Assembly: GCA_949879025.1 (NCBI GenBank)
Contig: CATLBO010000031.1
Coordinates: 1-32,675 of the forward strand
Direction: 5' to 3'
Length of the DNA: 32,675 bases
Origin: an uncultured Hungatella sp.
GTDB taxonomy: Bacteria > Bacillota > Clostridia > Lachnospirales > Lachnospiraceae
Shown: one piece after another, positions 16,601 to 24,836 of the stretch
Layout: each line of letters starts with the position of its first letter
Position numbering within the stretch: the first letter of the stretch is position 1
Notes under the pieces: model-generated
Database searches by the model: none
Told to the model about the DNA's origin: nothing
The model's input: the letters and a program-made list of their open reading frames with translations, nothing else
Program-made: the position numbers and the translations under genes

Positions 16601-18241
16601 AGGATTTACAAACGTGCTGAATCTGTCCACGATCGTTCCCTGCTCCACCCGTACTGCCCCGATTTCAATGATTCGGTTGGAAATAGGAGAAAATCCTGTA
16701 GTCTCAATGTCAAATACCACATAAGGATCATCAAAGCTCTGGCCTCTTTCGTTCTCTACCAGCCGCTTCTCATCATCCACAAGGTAGCCTTCCACCCCAT
16801 AGATAATCTTAAAATCATCCCCCTTGTCCAAGGCATGGCTGGCGTCAGGGAAAGCCTGGACGCATCCGTGATCCGTAATGGCAATGGCCGGCATCCCCCA
16901 CTTCTTCGCCCGCTTTACAATATCCTTTACATCGCTTACACCATCCATATCGCTCATCTTGGTGTGACAGTGCAGTTCTACCCGCTTCACCAGGCTGTTG
17001 TCTGTCCTCTGGTCAGAAAAGTCTTCGCATTTTTTCATCCCTGTCACCGAGCCAATGGTCAGTTCTCCGTCAAATTTATCAATGGTAGTCATACCCTTCA
17101 GCTTGAGGAACCGCCCGTTTTCCACTGCGCTGTTAATATCCTCCAAAGCTTCCTCACGGACAAACAGTTTTACTGTAATGGTATCCGTAAAGTCTGTCAT
17201 GTCGAAAATCACGATGGTCTTTCCGCTTTTTAAAAGCCTGCTATCTTTTGCAATGATCTTTCCCCTGATGGCCACCTCTCCCATCTCGCCGTCAATATCC
17301 CTGATATGTATAAATTCATCATCAAAGTCCCGGCCATAGAGCACATCTGGGTTGTCGCTTTTTCTCTGATAGCTGCCGAATTTCTTTCCGTCTTTGGAAA
17401 AAGTCCTTTTCCAGTGGCCCTGTTTCCCATTAAAATCCTTCCCGCCTTCCAGCGGCTGCTGATTGCCGGAAAATCCTCCTGCTTTGGAATCTTTCTGAGA
17501 GTTTGGCCCTAATGTCTGCACAGGCCCTGCCCCACCTTTTTCCTGGCCATTGGACTGGGGGCTGTCTGCATACTTTTTCTTTGGGGCCGCAGCGCCCTCC
17601 AAATGGTCTGCTGTCTGCTGCCTTTGTCCTTCTTGTTCCCCGCCTGCTTCTTTTGCAAACATGAGATGGTTTAGTATTTTCTCCTCAATCTCTCTCTGGA
17701 CCTGGGCCTCCCGCTGCTTCAGCAGCGAACTTTCCGGCGCTTCCACAAACTCATATTCCACATCAACCGGAATGCCGCACCGCTCATAAAACACTTTTTC
17801 CAGAATTCGTTTCAGATCACCTGTTTTTTCCCGGAAAACTTCATTGTTTTCCACCGTAAGCCTCATAAGCTTTTCCTGGGGAAACCTGCACTGAGCCCTC
17901 CTTAGGATATTATATTCTACAATGCTGTAGCCTTTCAGTTCATAGAGCAGGCTTTCCCTGTAAACCTGAAAAAGCTTCTGTGGATTATACTGGCCTGAAA
18001 GGCTGTATTTTTCCATAATCTTTATGGTAAGCCTTTTCCCTGGAAACAACTGTTCCCGGATGTCGCTTTCCAAGGCATGAATATTTCTTTTGTCAATCAG
18101 CCTTGGGCTGTTAATATAAATGCGGAGGCTGCTTCTGTCCCTGGCAGCAGACACACGCTCAACACTGACCAGTTTTAAAAGCTCCTCCATTTCTGCTGTC
18201 ATATGTAAATCAGGAAATACTTCCAGAAATGGTTTTTCCAT
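13643..18241 (-). CDS. polC: DNA polymerase III PolC-type alpha subunit
   Basis: The main replicative polymerase of low-GC Gram-positives. In order: N-terminal domain (1-195), a Gly/Gln/Lys-rich probably disordered stretch (~198-300), OB fold (~315-400), PHP domain starting VELHCHTKMSDMDGVSD (~420), an inserted DEDD 3'-5' exonuclease starting VVFDIETTGFSP (~508), and the polymerase core with GSRGSVGSS and DIDLNFSGE. Two CxxC pairs (YYCPKCHY and ECPKCKT) form the zinc site. At 1532 residues it is about 100 longer than Bacillus subtilis PolC, mostly because of the low-complexity stretch. AGGAG is seven bases before the ATG. It is the last gene of the uppS-to-polC run, 16 bases after fliB. Confidence 0.97.
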   Translation of the reverse strand: MEKPFLEVFPDLHMTAEMEELLKLVSVERVSAARDRSSLRIYINSPRLIDKRNIHALESDIREQLFPGKRLTIKIMEKYSLSGQYNPQKLFQVYRESLLYELKGYSIVEYNILRRAQCRFPQEKLMRLTVENNEVFREKTGDLKRILEKVFYERCGIPVDVEYEFVEAPESSLLKQREAQVQREIEEKILNHLMFAKEAGGEQEGQRQQTADHLEGAAAPKKKYADSPQSNGQEKGGAGPVQTLGPNSQKDSKAGGFSGNQQPLEGGKDFNGKQGHWKRTFSKDGKKFGSYQRKSDNPDVLYGRDFDDEFIHIRDIDGEMGEVAIRGKIIAKDSRLLKSGKTIVIFDMTDFTDTITVKLFVREEALEDINSAVENGRFLKLKGMTTIDKFDGELTIGSVTGMKKCEDFSDQRTDNSLVKRVELHCHTKMSDMDGVSDVKDIVKRAKKWGMPAIAITDHGCVQAFPDASHALDKGDDFKIIYGVEGYLVDDEKRLVENERGQSFDDPYVVFDIETTGFSPISNRIIEIGAVRVEQGTIVDRFSTFVNPDEPIPFRIEQLTGINDSMVLEAPKIDKVLPEFLRFCQGAALVAHNASFDISFISRNAARMGLDFDPTVLDTVALARILVPQISRYKLDTVAKALNISLENHHRAVDDAEATAEIFVTFLNMLKSRGMSSLRELITLGDTNVDMVKKLPSYHVIILAKNDLGRTNLYRLVSWSHIDYFYKRPRIPKSLLKKYREGLIIGSACEAGELYQAVLRGVPDRELGKIVDFYDYLEIQPLGNNDFMLRDEDSSIDSQEDLKDINRKIVLLGEQFHKPVCATCDVHFLDPEDEIYRRIIMSHRKFKDSDDQAPLYLRTTQEMLEEFAYLGPDKAEEVVISNTRRIANQCEKIAPVRPDKCPPVIENSDETLRSICYNKAHELYGEELPEIVVERLERELNSIISNGFAVMYIIAQKLVWKSNEDGYLVGSRGSVGSSLVATMSGITEVNPLSPHYYCPKCHYSEFDSEDVRRFAGMSGCDMPDKECPKCKTLMKKDGHDIPFETFLGFKGDKEPDIDLNFSGEYQSHAHDYTEVIFGKGQTFRAGTIGTLADKTAYGYVKNYYEERGDRKRNCEINRIVQGCVGVRRTTGQHPGGIVVLPVGEEIYSFTPVQRPANDMETTTVTTHFDYHSIDHNLLKLDILGHDDPTMIRMLQDLTGLDPVKDIPLDCKEVMSLFQNTSALGITPEDIGGCPLGALGVPEFGTDFAMQMLLDAKPKYFSDLVRIAGLAHGTDVWLGNAKDLILSGQATIQTAICCRDDIMVYLIQKGMEEGLSFTIMESVRKGKGLKDDWIQAMLAHDVPQWYIDSCLKIKYMFPKAHAAAYVMMAWRIAYCKVFYPLAYYAAFFSIRASAFSYEIMCQGRDKLEHYIADYKKRWDSLSKKEQDSMRDMRVVQEMYARGFEFEPIDIYKAKARDFQIVGGKLMPSFASIDGLGDKAADGVVDAVKDGMFLSKEDFRNRTKVSKTICDLMSDLGLFGDLPESNQLSLFDFAQ

Positions 18242-18257
18242 TTTTTCACTCCTGCTT

Positions 18258-19409
18258 TTATATCAGCGCCATTAACAGAATTCCCGCCGCAGAGGCCAGT
18301 TTTTTTTCATGAATCTCGTTCATAAGTACGTTTCGGAAATTTTCCGTATGCTCCAGAATTCTGCTGATCGTGCTGATTATGTAGATGTATTCCTCATGAT
18401 CCAGACTTCCTCTTTTTGCAAAAGCTGCCATGGCAATGGTCTGAAACAGCGCAAACTCAATGGCAATGTAGCTGAACTTTTCTTTTGATTTCTCATAGTC
18501 AGGAACTGAGAGCGTATCTGCAAAAATACGGTATACCCAGTAATTGGTATAGAAATCAGGATACGTATCCAGGCATGCCTTTTTAAACTCCTGTACGTCT
18601 GACATATACTGTCCGATGTCATGTTCTTCAAAATACGCCATAGCCTGTCGGACTAACCGGAATAAGCGCACATATCGTTGATTGTAGCTGTCTGCTATTT
18701 TAAGAAGCTGCTCTGCAAACCGGTACTGGCTGCTTCCGTTGACAACCTGGGTCAGCTGCGTCTCTACATTTCTAAGGACGCTTTCCCCGGCATAAAAGCT
18801 GACCTCTTTTTCAAGCTTCCCGGAGTCAAGCTGATTCTCCTGATACATGCGGATACCTTCTTCTAAAATCGTATATGCAGTAAATAAGCGGGTATTCAGC
18901 GTAATCTGGGGCATATCCTGAATAATGCCTATAATAAATGCCCGCACATCGCATTCAAACAGATACAGCTGGGTATAAGGATACTCCGGCGCCGGACTCT
19001 GATCGTGACATGCATCAAATTCAATGGTATGTTTCTCCATTAACTTCATAATAACTTCCGGGCAGGATATTTGCAAATGCCTTTCTATGGTATCTCCATA
19101 TGAGGCATATGCCCGGGGATATATAGTGCAGACGCTGCTTAAATATTCCGGCCCCAGTTTCATCACTACATTGCACAAATTATTATCTGCCAGCATGGGA
19201 CACCTTTCATGATCCAACCTGACGGAAACAATCTCCCCGTTATCTTTAAGCCATTCTTTGGCAGGAATTCCCAGCTGCTCTTCTTTCTCAGCCATTTTTT
19301 TATATGTGTTCTTATCAATAAAAACTTCCCAGCCCACGCAGCAGGTATTGGGGCAGGCATCGGCAATGCATTTAAATTCCCGGTATATGTCCACATCCAG
19401 ATAATTCAT
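18258..19409 (-). CDS. FliB-type lysine-N-methylase family protein
   Basis: A 383-residue protein with the N-terminal cysteine cluster of the FliB/YkgJ-like group: FKCIADACPNTCCVGWEVFID (Cys14, 19, 23, 24), then HERCPML, LCNVV and SSVCTIYPR, likely a metal or Fe-S centre. FliB methylates lysines of flagellin in Salmonella, and many Clostridia carry homologues away from flagellar genes. No flagellar genes are in this window, so the substrate here is open. The ribosome binding site AAGGAG is ten bases upstream. It is inserted between ispG (43 bases) and polC (16 bases), so it is cotranscribed with housekeeping genes. Family membership is fairly sure; the flagellin substrate is not. Confidence 0.82.
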   Translation of the reverse strand: MNYLDVDIYREFKCIADACPNTCCVGWEVFIDKNTYKKMAEKEEQLGIPAKEWLKDNGEIVSVRLDHERCPMLADNNLCNVVMKLGPEYLSSVCTIYPRAYASYGDTIERHLQISCPEVIMKLMEKHTIEFDACHDQSPAPEYPYTQLYLFECDVRAFIIGIIQDMPQITLNTRLFTAYTILEEGIRMYQENQLDSGKLEKEVSFYAGESVLRNVETQLTQVVNGSSQYRFAEQLLKIADSYNQRYVRLFRLVRQAMAYFEEHDIGQYMSDVQEFKKACLDTYPDFYTNYWVYRIFADTLSVPDYEKSKEKFSYIAIEFALFQTIAMAAFAKRGSLDHEEYIYIISTISRILEHTENFRNVLMNEIHEKKLASAAGILLMALI

Positions 19410-19435
19410 CCCAAACCATCTCCTTTTTTCATTCC

Positions 19436-19451
19436 CTTTTCAGCTGAAAAG
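19436..19451. repeat. 16-bp perfect palindrome between ispG and fliB
   Basis: CTTTTCAGCTGAAAAG is its own reverse complement and sits at the end of ispG. As RNA it would form a small stem without a loop of normal size, so it may be a protein site or chance. Confidence 0.3.
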
Positions 19452-19452
19452 C

Positions 19453-20511
19453 TTAGCTTCGCAGCTTAAGCAATTCTTCCCGAAGAGCCGGCAGAAGTTC
19501 CTTCTCCGGCAGTTTCTTAACCACCTCTCCCTTCCGGATAAGCAGTCCTTCCCTAATGCCTCCGGCAATTCCCAGATCCGCCTCCCTGGCTTCCCCAGGC
19601 CCGTTGACCACACATCCCATAACTGCCACCTTCACATCCAGATCGTCAAATTCTGCTGCCATTGTCTCTACTTTTCCCGCCAGGCCAATCAAATCGATCT
19701 GGGTTCTTCCGCAGGTGGGACAAGATACCACAGTTACGCCGCCTTTTCTTAAGCCCAGGGTCTTGAGGATCAGCTTTGCCGATTTCACTTCTTCCACCGG
19801 GGCTCCTGTAAGGGAAACCCTTATGGTATCCCCGATTCCCTGATGAAGAATAAGGCCAAGCCCAACGGCGGACTTAATATTTCCTGCAGTCAGTGTTCCA
19901 GCCTCAGTGATCCCCACATGAAGTGGATACTTTGTTTTTCTGGCAATCTGTTCATGGGCGCACACACACATAAGAACGTCTGAGGATTTAATACTGATAA
20001 CCAGGTTATCATAGCCCATGTCCTCAATCATGCGCACCTTATCCAGGGCGCTTTCCACAATTCCCTCTGCCGTGACGCCGCCGTATTTCTCAATCAAATT
20101 CTTCTCTAATGAGCCGCTGTTAACCCCTACCCGAATAGGAACTGACAATTCCTTTGCCTTTTCCACCACTGCCTTAACTCTGTCCGCAGACCCGATGTTA
20201 CCAGGATTGATCCGGATTTTATCCGCCCCGTGCTCCATGGCCATAATGGCCAGCCGGTAATCAAAATGGATATCGGCCACCAAAGGAATATGGATATGTT
20301 TTTTTATTTTCCCCAGGCTTTCTGCTGCCTCGGCAGAAGGCACTGCAACCCGGATAATGTCGCATCCAGCCTGCTCCAGTTCCAGAATCTGGGCTATTGT
20401 GGCCTCTGCATCTTCTGTTTTTGTGTTGCACATGGACTGAATCAAAACCGGATTGCCGCCGCCTATGACCCGGCTGCCGATCCGCACAGTCTTAGTTTCA
20501 TTTCTGTTCAT
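19453..20511 (-). CDS. ispG: 4-hydroxy-3-methylbut-2-en-1-yl diphosphate synthase IspG (GcpE)
   Basis: The penultimate MEP-pathway enzyme: it reductively converts MEcPP to HMBPP with a [4Fe-4S] cluster. The 352-residue protein has the TIM-barrel N-terminus (RIGSRVIGGGNPVLIQSMCNT), DIIRVAVP, PLVADIHFDYRLA and RINPGNIG. The C-terminal cluster ligands are in VSCPTCGRTQIDL and VMGCVVNGPGEA. Length matches the short bacterial form. It lies 23 bases downstream of rseP, in the same order (dxr-rseP-ispG-polC) found in many Firmicutes. With dxr it gives two MEP steps in one operon, feeding undecaprenyl synthesis by UppS. Confidence 0.96.
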   Translation of the reverse strand: MNRNETKTVRIGSRVIGGGNPVLIQSMCNTKTEDAEATIAQILELEQAGCDIIRVAVPSAEAAESLGKIKKHIHIPLVADIHFDYRLAIMAMEHGADKIRINPGNIGSADRVKAVVEKAKELSVPIRVGVNSGSLEKNLIEKYGGVTAEGIVESALDKVRMIEDMGYDNLVISIKSSDVLMCVCAHEQIARKTKYPLHVGITEAGTLTAGNIKSAVGLGLILHQGIGDTIRVSLTGAPVEEVKSAKLILKTLGLRKGGVTVVSCPTCGRTQIDLIGLAGKVETMAAEFDDLDVKVAVMGCVVNGPGEAREADLGIAGGIREGLLIRKGEVVKKLPEKELLPALREELLKLRS

Positions 20512-20534
20512 CTTTATCTCCCTGTCCGCTCCGA

Positions 20535-21590
20535 TTATTTAAAAAACAGCATGGCAATATCATTAAACAGCACAAACACCATAAGGCCCATTAAAAGAGC
20601 CATGCCAGCCATATGAACCATTCCTTCTTTTTCCTTGTCAACCGGTTTGCCCCGCAGCGCCTCCACAAGAAGAAACACCAGGCGCCCTCCGTCCAGAGCC
20701 GGAATCGGAAGCAGGTTCATGACCCCCAGGTTGGCGCTCAGCATGACGCAAAGATTGGCTAAGGTTAACAGTACTGTTTCCAGCCCATACTGTTTCGTCT
20801 CCTCCACAGTTTCGTCAATCATGCTTACCAGACGCACAGGCCCTGCCATATCCTGGGCTCCCACTTGTCCCCGGAACATCATGCCGATGCTTTTCACCAC
20901 TGTTTTCATCCAGTAGATTACCTCGTATGCCCCGTACTTTATGGTTTCGCCCAGCCCGCCTGTGGCCTGCCTGTATCCCCTTGTCTGAATTCCCAGCATA
21001 TAGCCGCCATGTTCTTTGGAATATTTAGGAGTCAGCAAAACTGTCTGCACCTGGACGGTTTTGTCGTCCAGGGTTCTTTTGTATTCTACATTTACCGGTT
21101 CTGAAGGGTGGAGATACATATACATGGTCACATCCCGGTATACGGTCACCCGCTCCCGGTTCAGTTTCGTGATCACGTCTCCTGCCTGCATCCCCTGCTC
21201 CTGGGCAGGAAAGCCGTCTAAAACCCCTGTAAGTTCCGCCGGATCATATCCAGCCACATGGATAATCACCAAAGCTAATACAAAAGCCAAAATGAAATTG
21301 AACACAGGGCCGGCTGCAATGACTGCAATTCTGGACCATACCGGCTTATTATGGAATGCCTTTGGATTGGCATTATCCTCATCCTCTCCCAGCATCATGC
21401 AGGAACCGCCAAAAGGCAGCGCTTTTATAGAATATCTGGTCTCACCTCTTACAAAACTGCACAGCCGCGGTCCCATTCCCATGGAAAACTCCACCACGCC
21501 GATGCCGCATTTCTTTGCCACAATGAAGTGTCCGAACTCATGAATCAGAATGATGATTCCAAACACAAGAATTGCCACAACCATGCTCAT
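20535..21590 (-). CDS. rseP: Site-2 (M50) intramembrane zinc protease RseP/RasP
   Basis: An intramembrane metalloprotease that clips membrane-embedded anti-sigma factors and signal-peptide remnants. The 351-residue protein has HEFGH (HExxH) in the first TM helix, a second TM near residue 95-115, a PDZ domain (GFPAQEQGMQAGDVITKLN), the NLLPIPALDGGRLVF motif supplying the third zinc ligand, and a final TM helix. AGGG lies nine bases before the ATG at 21590; a second ATG two codons in (21584) is an alternative. Length is normal for the one-PDZ Firmicute form. It is between dxr and ispG in the same operon. Confidence 0.95.
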   Translation of the reverse strand: MSMVVAILVFGIIILIHEFGHFIVAKKCGIGVVEFSMGMGPRLCSFVRGETRYSIKALPFGGSCMMLGEDEDNANPKAFHNKPVWSRIAVIAAGPVFNFILAFVLALVIIHVAGYDPAELTGVLDGFPAQEQGMQAGDVITKLNRERVTVYRDVTMYMYLHPSEPVNVEYKRTLDDKTVQVQTVLLTPKYSKEHGGYMLGIQTRGYRQATGGLGETIKYGAYEVIYWMKTVVKSIGMMFRGQVGAQDMAGPVRLVSMIDETVEETKQYGLETVLLTLANLCVMLSANLGVMNLLPIPALDGGRLVFLLVEALRGKPVDKEKEGMVHMAGMALLMGLMVFVLFNDIAMLFFK

Positions 21591-21675
21591 ACTTTTATTC
21601 CCTGCTTTCTAAAAATTAATGTCAACGTTTTGTGTCGGCCCTGCCAGTTTACATATGGCAGTTTTGGCCCTGCTG

Positions 21676-22809
21676 TCATGACAGTAAATCGTAAGTCCAT
21701 GCTTCTGCTTCCAGAATCTCCTCCACAGTTGGAGCATCCTTTGTCCTATGCTCATCCATGGCCCGCTCAATCATATCCGTTATATCCAGATACGAAATAC
21801 GCCGGTTCAAAAACTCCCTGACTGCAAATTCATTTGCCGCATTAAATACAGTGGGAAGGCTTCCGCCCCGTTTTCCTGCCTTATAGGCAAGGGAAAGTCC
21901 CCTGAAGGTATCAAAATCTGGTTTTTCAAAGGAAATCTGGTTCAAAGCCCAAAAATCCAGTCTGTCTCCCGGAAGAAATCTCCTCTGGGGATGGTAAAGG
22001 GCATATTGAATTGGCAGCTTCATGTCCGGCGTTCCAAGCTGTGCCATGACGGCTCCGTCTTCAAACTCCACCATGGAATGGATAATGCTTTTAGGCTGAA
22101 TCACCACCTGAACCTGATCCATCTCTACTCCAAACAACCATTTAGCCTCCATGACTTCCAGCCCTTTATTTACCATGGTAGAAGAATCAATGGTAATCTT
22201 CTGTCCCATTGACCAGTTAGGATGCTTAAGTGCATCTTCCACCTGGACGCTTTCCAGTTCCTTTCTGGTCCGGCCCCGAAAGGGCCCGCCGGAAGCCGTA
22301 AGGAGAATCTTATGGATTTTGTTTTTATGCTCTCCGTTCAGGCACTGAAATATAGCACTGTGTTCACTGTCCACCGGCAGAATCCTGACGCCTTTTTCCC
22401 TGGCAAGAGGCATAATAATATGCCCTGCCGTTACCAGTGTCTCCTTATTGGCTAAGGCAATGTCTTTTCCTGCCTCAATGGCGGCGATAGTAGGACGTAT
22501 GCCGATCATGCCTACAACAGCTGTAACCGTGATCTCTGCCTTTGTCCCGGCGGCTGCCTCCAAAAGCCCATCCATTCCCCATACTATCTTTACTGGCATA
22601 TCCGCCACTTTCGTTTTCAGTTCTTTTGCCTTCTCCTCATCCCAGACGCATGCCAGCTCAGGAAGGAACTCCCGGATCTGTTTCTCCAAAAGGGATATGT
22701 TCCGTCCTGCTGCCAGAGCCGTTACCTGAATATCCCTGTTATTTCTCACTACGTCCAATGTCTGAGTCCCTATGGAGCCTGTGGAACCCAGAATCGATAT
22801 GTTCTTCAT
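21676..22809 (-). CDS. dxr: 1-deoxy-D-xylulose 5-phosphate reductoisomerase
   Basis: Converts DXP to MEP with NADPH, the first committed step of the MEP isoprenoid pathway. The 377-residue protein begins ISILGSTGSIGTQTLDVV, the nucleotide-binding motif. It has ANKETLV, LPVDSEHSAIFQCL with the metal-binding acidic residues, LTASGGPF and MGQKITIDSSTMVNKGLEVMEA for the catalytic region, and the C-terminal domain. Length is normal. AAGGAG is eleven bases upstream of the ATG. It lies between cdsA and rseP, separated from each by about 84 bases. Confidence 0.97.
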   Translation of the reverse strand: MKNISILGSTGSIGTQTLDVVRNNRDIQVTALAAGRNISLLEKQIREFLPELACVWDEEKAKELKTKVADMPVKIVWGMDGLLEAAAGTKAEITVTAVVGMIGIRPTIAAIEAGKDIALANKETLVTAGHIIMPLAREKGVRILPVDSEHSAIFQCLNGEHKNKIHKILLTASGGPFRGRTRKELESVQVEDALKHPNWSMGQKITIDSSTMVNKGLEVMEAKWLFGVEMDQVQVVIQPKSIIHSMVEFEDGAVMAQLGTPDMKLPIQYALYHPQRRFLPGDRLDFWALNQISFEKPDFDTFRGLSLAYKAGKRGGSLPTVFNAANEFAVREFLNRRISYLDITDMIERAMDEHRTKDAPTVEEILEAEAWTYDLLS

Positions 22810-22893
22810 TCTATTCTTCTCTCCTTAATGCCATCTTCCATGCTCTGTGGCAGTCTGCTTTCTGACAGGCGTATGCAGGGAATGTATGGAATT

Positions 22894-23694
22894 CTACCTT
22901 ACCAGTGTAATCACCAAATAAATAGCCGGGGCTGTGAAAATCATGCTGTCAAACCGATCCAGAATTCCCCCGTGCCCGGGAATCAGATGGCCGTAATCTT
23001 TTACCTGGTGATTCCTCTTAATGGCTGACGCCGCCAGATCTCCGATCTGAGAAATCAGCGCCGCCACTGCACAGGCCAGTGCACAGGCCATGCAGGGATT
23101 GCTCAGATCCAGCATCCTGTGCTCCAGCAGCATACCATAGACATACCCCAGAGCCGCAGACCCTGCCACGCCGCCGATTGCCCCCTCAATGGTCTTTTTA
23201 GGGCTTAAGATCGGCGTCATCTTATGTTTCCCAAACAATTTTCCCGCACAGTAGGCGCAGGTATCGCATCCCCAGGAACTGAAAAATATAAGCCACACCA
23301 GATAAAGCCCTCCTGGCATCTGCCGCACCTGATACAGGTAAGACAGCATAACTGCCACATAAAAGACGCCGAAAAAAGCAGCCGTCACTTCCTCTGTCTT
23401 GTACTTTGGAAATGTAAATACATAAAAGCTCATAAGGCACATCAAAACCGCAATAGCCATAAGCGTCACATATTCATGGCCGTCAAACCAAATCAGGCCA
23501 TAGTATGCGGCGCAAGCCAGATATCCGATGGCGGAAAGAGGCGTTTTCTCAATTTTTAATACCCGATATAGTTCAAACAGCCCCACCATGGAAATGGCGC
23601 CGTTTACCGCAAACAGTATGCTTCCGCCGGCTCCCACAATCAGGAGCGCCAGAACCACCAGAATAATTCCGCTGATCAGCCGGGTCGTAAACAT
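22894..23694 (-). CDS. cdsA: Phosphatidate cytidylyltransferase (CDP-diglyceride synthase)
   Basis: A membrane enzyme making CDP-diacylglycerol from phosphatidic acid and CTP, the branch point to the major phospholipids. About 266 residues with roughly seven to eight hydrophobic segments. The family signature SAIKRNHQVKDYGHLIPGHG followed by GILDR is complete near the C-terminus. The start is placed at 23694 (MFTTRLISG), which follows a GGGGGTGG ribosome binding site. The open frame continues 20 codons further, into the end of uppS, without membrane-protein character. It is tightly linked to uppS (16 bases). Confidence 0.95.
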   Translation of the reverse strand: MFTTRLISGIILVVLALLIVGAGGSILFAVNGAISMVGLFELYRVLKIEKTPLSAIGYLACAAYYGLIWFDGHEYVTLMAIAVLMCLMSFYVFTFPKYKTEEVTAAFFGVFYVAVMLSYLYQVRQMPGGLYLVWLIFFSSWGCDTCAYCAGKLFGKHKMTPILSPKKTIEGAIGGVAGSAALGYVYGMLLEHRMLDLSNPCMACALACAVAALISQIGDLAASAIKRNHQVKDYGHLIPGHGGILDRFDSMIFTAPAIYLVITLVR

Positions 23695-23710
23695 TTGACC
23701 ACCCCCATCT

Positions 23711-24427
23711 TTAAATCCTGCCGCCAAATCTGCGCTCTCTCTTATTATACGCAATAATGGCTTTTTCTAATTCTTCCTTATTAAAATCCGGCCACAGACA
23801 ATCTGTAACATAGAGCTCCGAATAAGCCAGCTGCCACAAAAGATAATTGGACAGCCGCATCTCGCCGCTGGTCCGTATCATCAGATCCGGGTCCGGAATC
23901 CCCGCCGTATCCAGATAGGATGCAAATTCCGCCTCGTCGATAGAATCCGCCGTTTTGCCTGACTGCTGGTAATCTTTTGTCAGCCTTCTTGCTGCCCGGA
24001 CAATCTCATCCCTGCCGCCGTAATTAATCGCTATGACAAAAGTCATGCCTGTATTATCCCTGGTGCCTTCCACCAGATTATCAATGCCTTTAATAATGTC
24101 CGGCGCAAACCGCACCTTGTCGCCGATCATCTTCACCCGGACATTGTTGGCTGACGCAATCTTTAAGAGGCGTACCATATAAAAGCGGAACAGCTGCATC
24201 AAAGCTCCCACTTCCTCCTCGGATCGCTTCCAGTTCTCCGTGGAAAACCCGTACACCGTAAAGTATTCAAGGCCTGTATCGGAAGCCGCCCGAACCATCC
24301 TTTCCAGAGTTTCGCACCCTGCCTTGTGGCCCATGGCCCTGGGAACTCCGTGCTGTTTGGCCCATCGGCCGTTGCCGTCCAGAATTACGGCTACGTGTTT
24401 CGGTATTATCATATTATCTAAATTCAT
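23711..24427 (-). CDS. uppS: Undecaprenyl diphosphate synthase (cis-prenyltransferase)
   Basis: Builds the C55 lipid carrier for cell-wall synthesis from FPP and IPP. The 238-residue protein has HVAVILDGNGRWA (catalytic Asp), GHKAGCETL, YGFSTENWKRS, and the C-terminal RTSGEMRLSNYLLWQLAYSE and VTDCLWPDF motifs. GGGAG is six bases before the ATG. It is separated from frr by about 410 bases containing a 60-bp tandem repeat, an unusual break in an otherwise tight operon. Confidence 0.97.
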   Translation of the reverse strand: MNLDNMIIPKHVAVILDGNGRWAKQHGVPRAMGHKAGCETLERMVRAASDTGLEYFTVYGFSTENWKRSEEEVGALMQLFRFYMVRLLKIASANNVRVKMIGDKVRFAPDIIKGIDNLVEGTRDNTGMTFVIAINYGGRDEIVRAARRLTKDYQQSGKTADSIDEAEFASYLDTAGIPDPDLMIRTSGEMRLSNYLLWQLAYSELYVTDCLWPDFNKEELEKAIIAYNKRERRFGGRI

Positions 24428-24446
24428 AAAGTTCTCCCTGTTTCTT

Positions 24447-24566
24447 TACAAGGTAGAGCGCTGTTGCGCTCGCTGGTCGCCGATTCCTCCGGAATCCACG
24501 ACAAATTACAAGGTAGAGCGCTGTTGCGCTCGCTGGCCGCTGGTTCCTCCGGAATCTGCGGCAAAT
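24447..24566 (-). repeat. Two tandem copies of a 60-bp repeat between frr and uppS
   Basis: Units at 24447-24506 and 24507-24566 share an exact 60-base period and differ at only a few positions. Each contains GAGCGCTGTTGCGCTC, a perfect six-base-pair hairpin with a four-base loop, and a TTCCTCCGGAATC block. A partial third copy of one end (TTCCTGAATCCGCAGCAAAT and following) lies at about 24818-24842, at the frr stop. This looks like a dispersed intergenic palindromic element rather than coding DNA. Confidence 0.75.
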
Positions 24567-24817
24567 ACACAAAGGGCAGGTATTAGTTCCCGCCCCCTGT
24601 ATTTGCTTCCCTTTCTTTCCCCTTGCAGCATGCTCTTTCTGTTCTGTATCTGATAAAGCAGCTTTTCCCTCAATTTCTTCATATCCGGCATAGGGATATC
24701 TGTCCGACGTTCCTTTCGTCTCTGCCGCTTTGTATCAAAAACAGGGGAGTGTATCCGGCCATATGCGGATTCTCCTTCGCTTACCGGCATGCTGCTGTAT
24801 TCATAAGTTTACGGATT
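24567..24817. other. Non-coding spacer between repeat copies, no supported gene
   Basis: This stretch lies between the tandem repeat and the partial third copy. A 94-residue open frame exists on the minus strand (24506-24790), ending inside the repeat, but no ribosome binding site precedes its ATG and I recognise no family. An internal start at about MKKLREKLLYQIQNRKSML would give a small basic protein, which is possible but unsupported. No promoter or terminator was convincing. Confidence 0.3.
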
Positions 24818-24836
24818 TTCCTGAATCCGCAGCAAA

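Noticed and set aside
24447-24566. CRISPR-like repetition
   Set aside because: Only two contiguous 60-bp units with no spacers; it is a tandem repeat, not an array.
24506-24790. 94-residue minus-strand ORF between frr and uppS
   Set aside because: No ribosome binding site, no family likeness, and its C-terminus is encoded by the tandem repeat.
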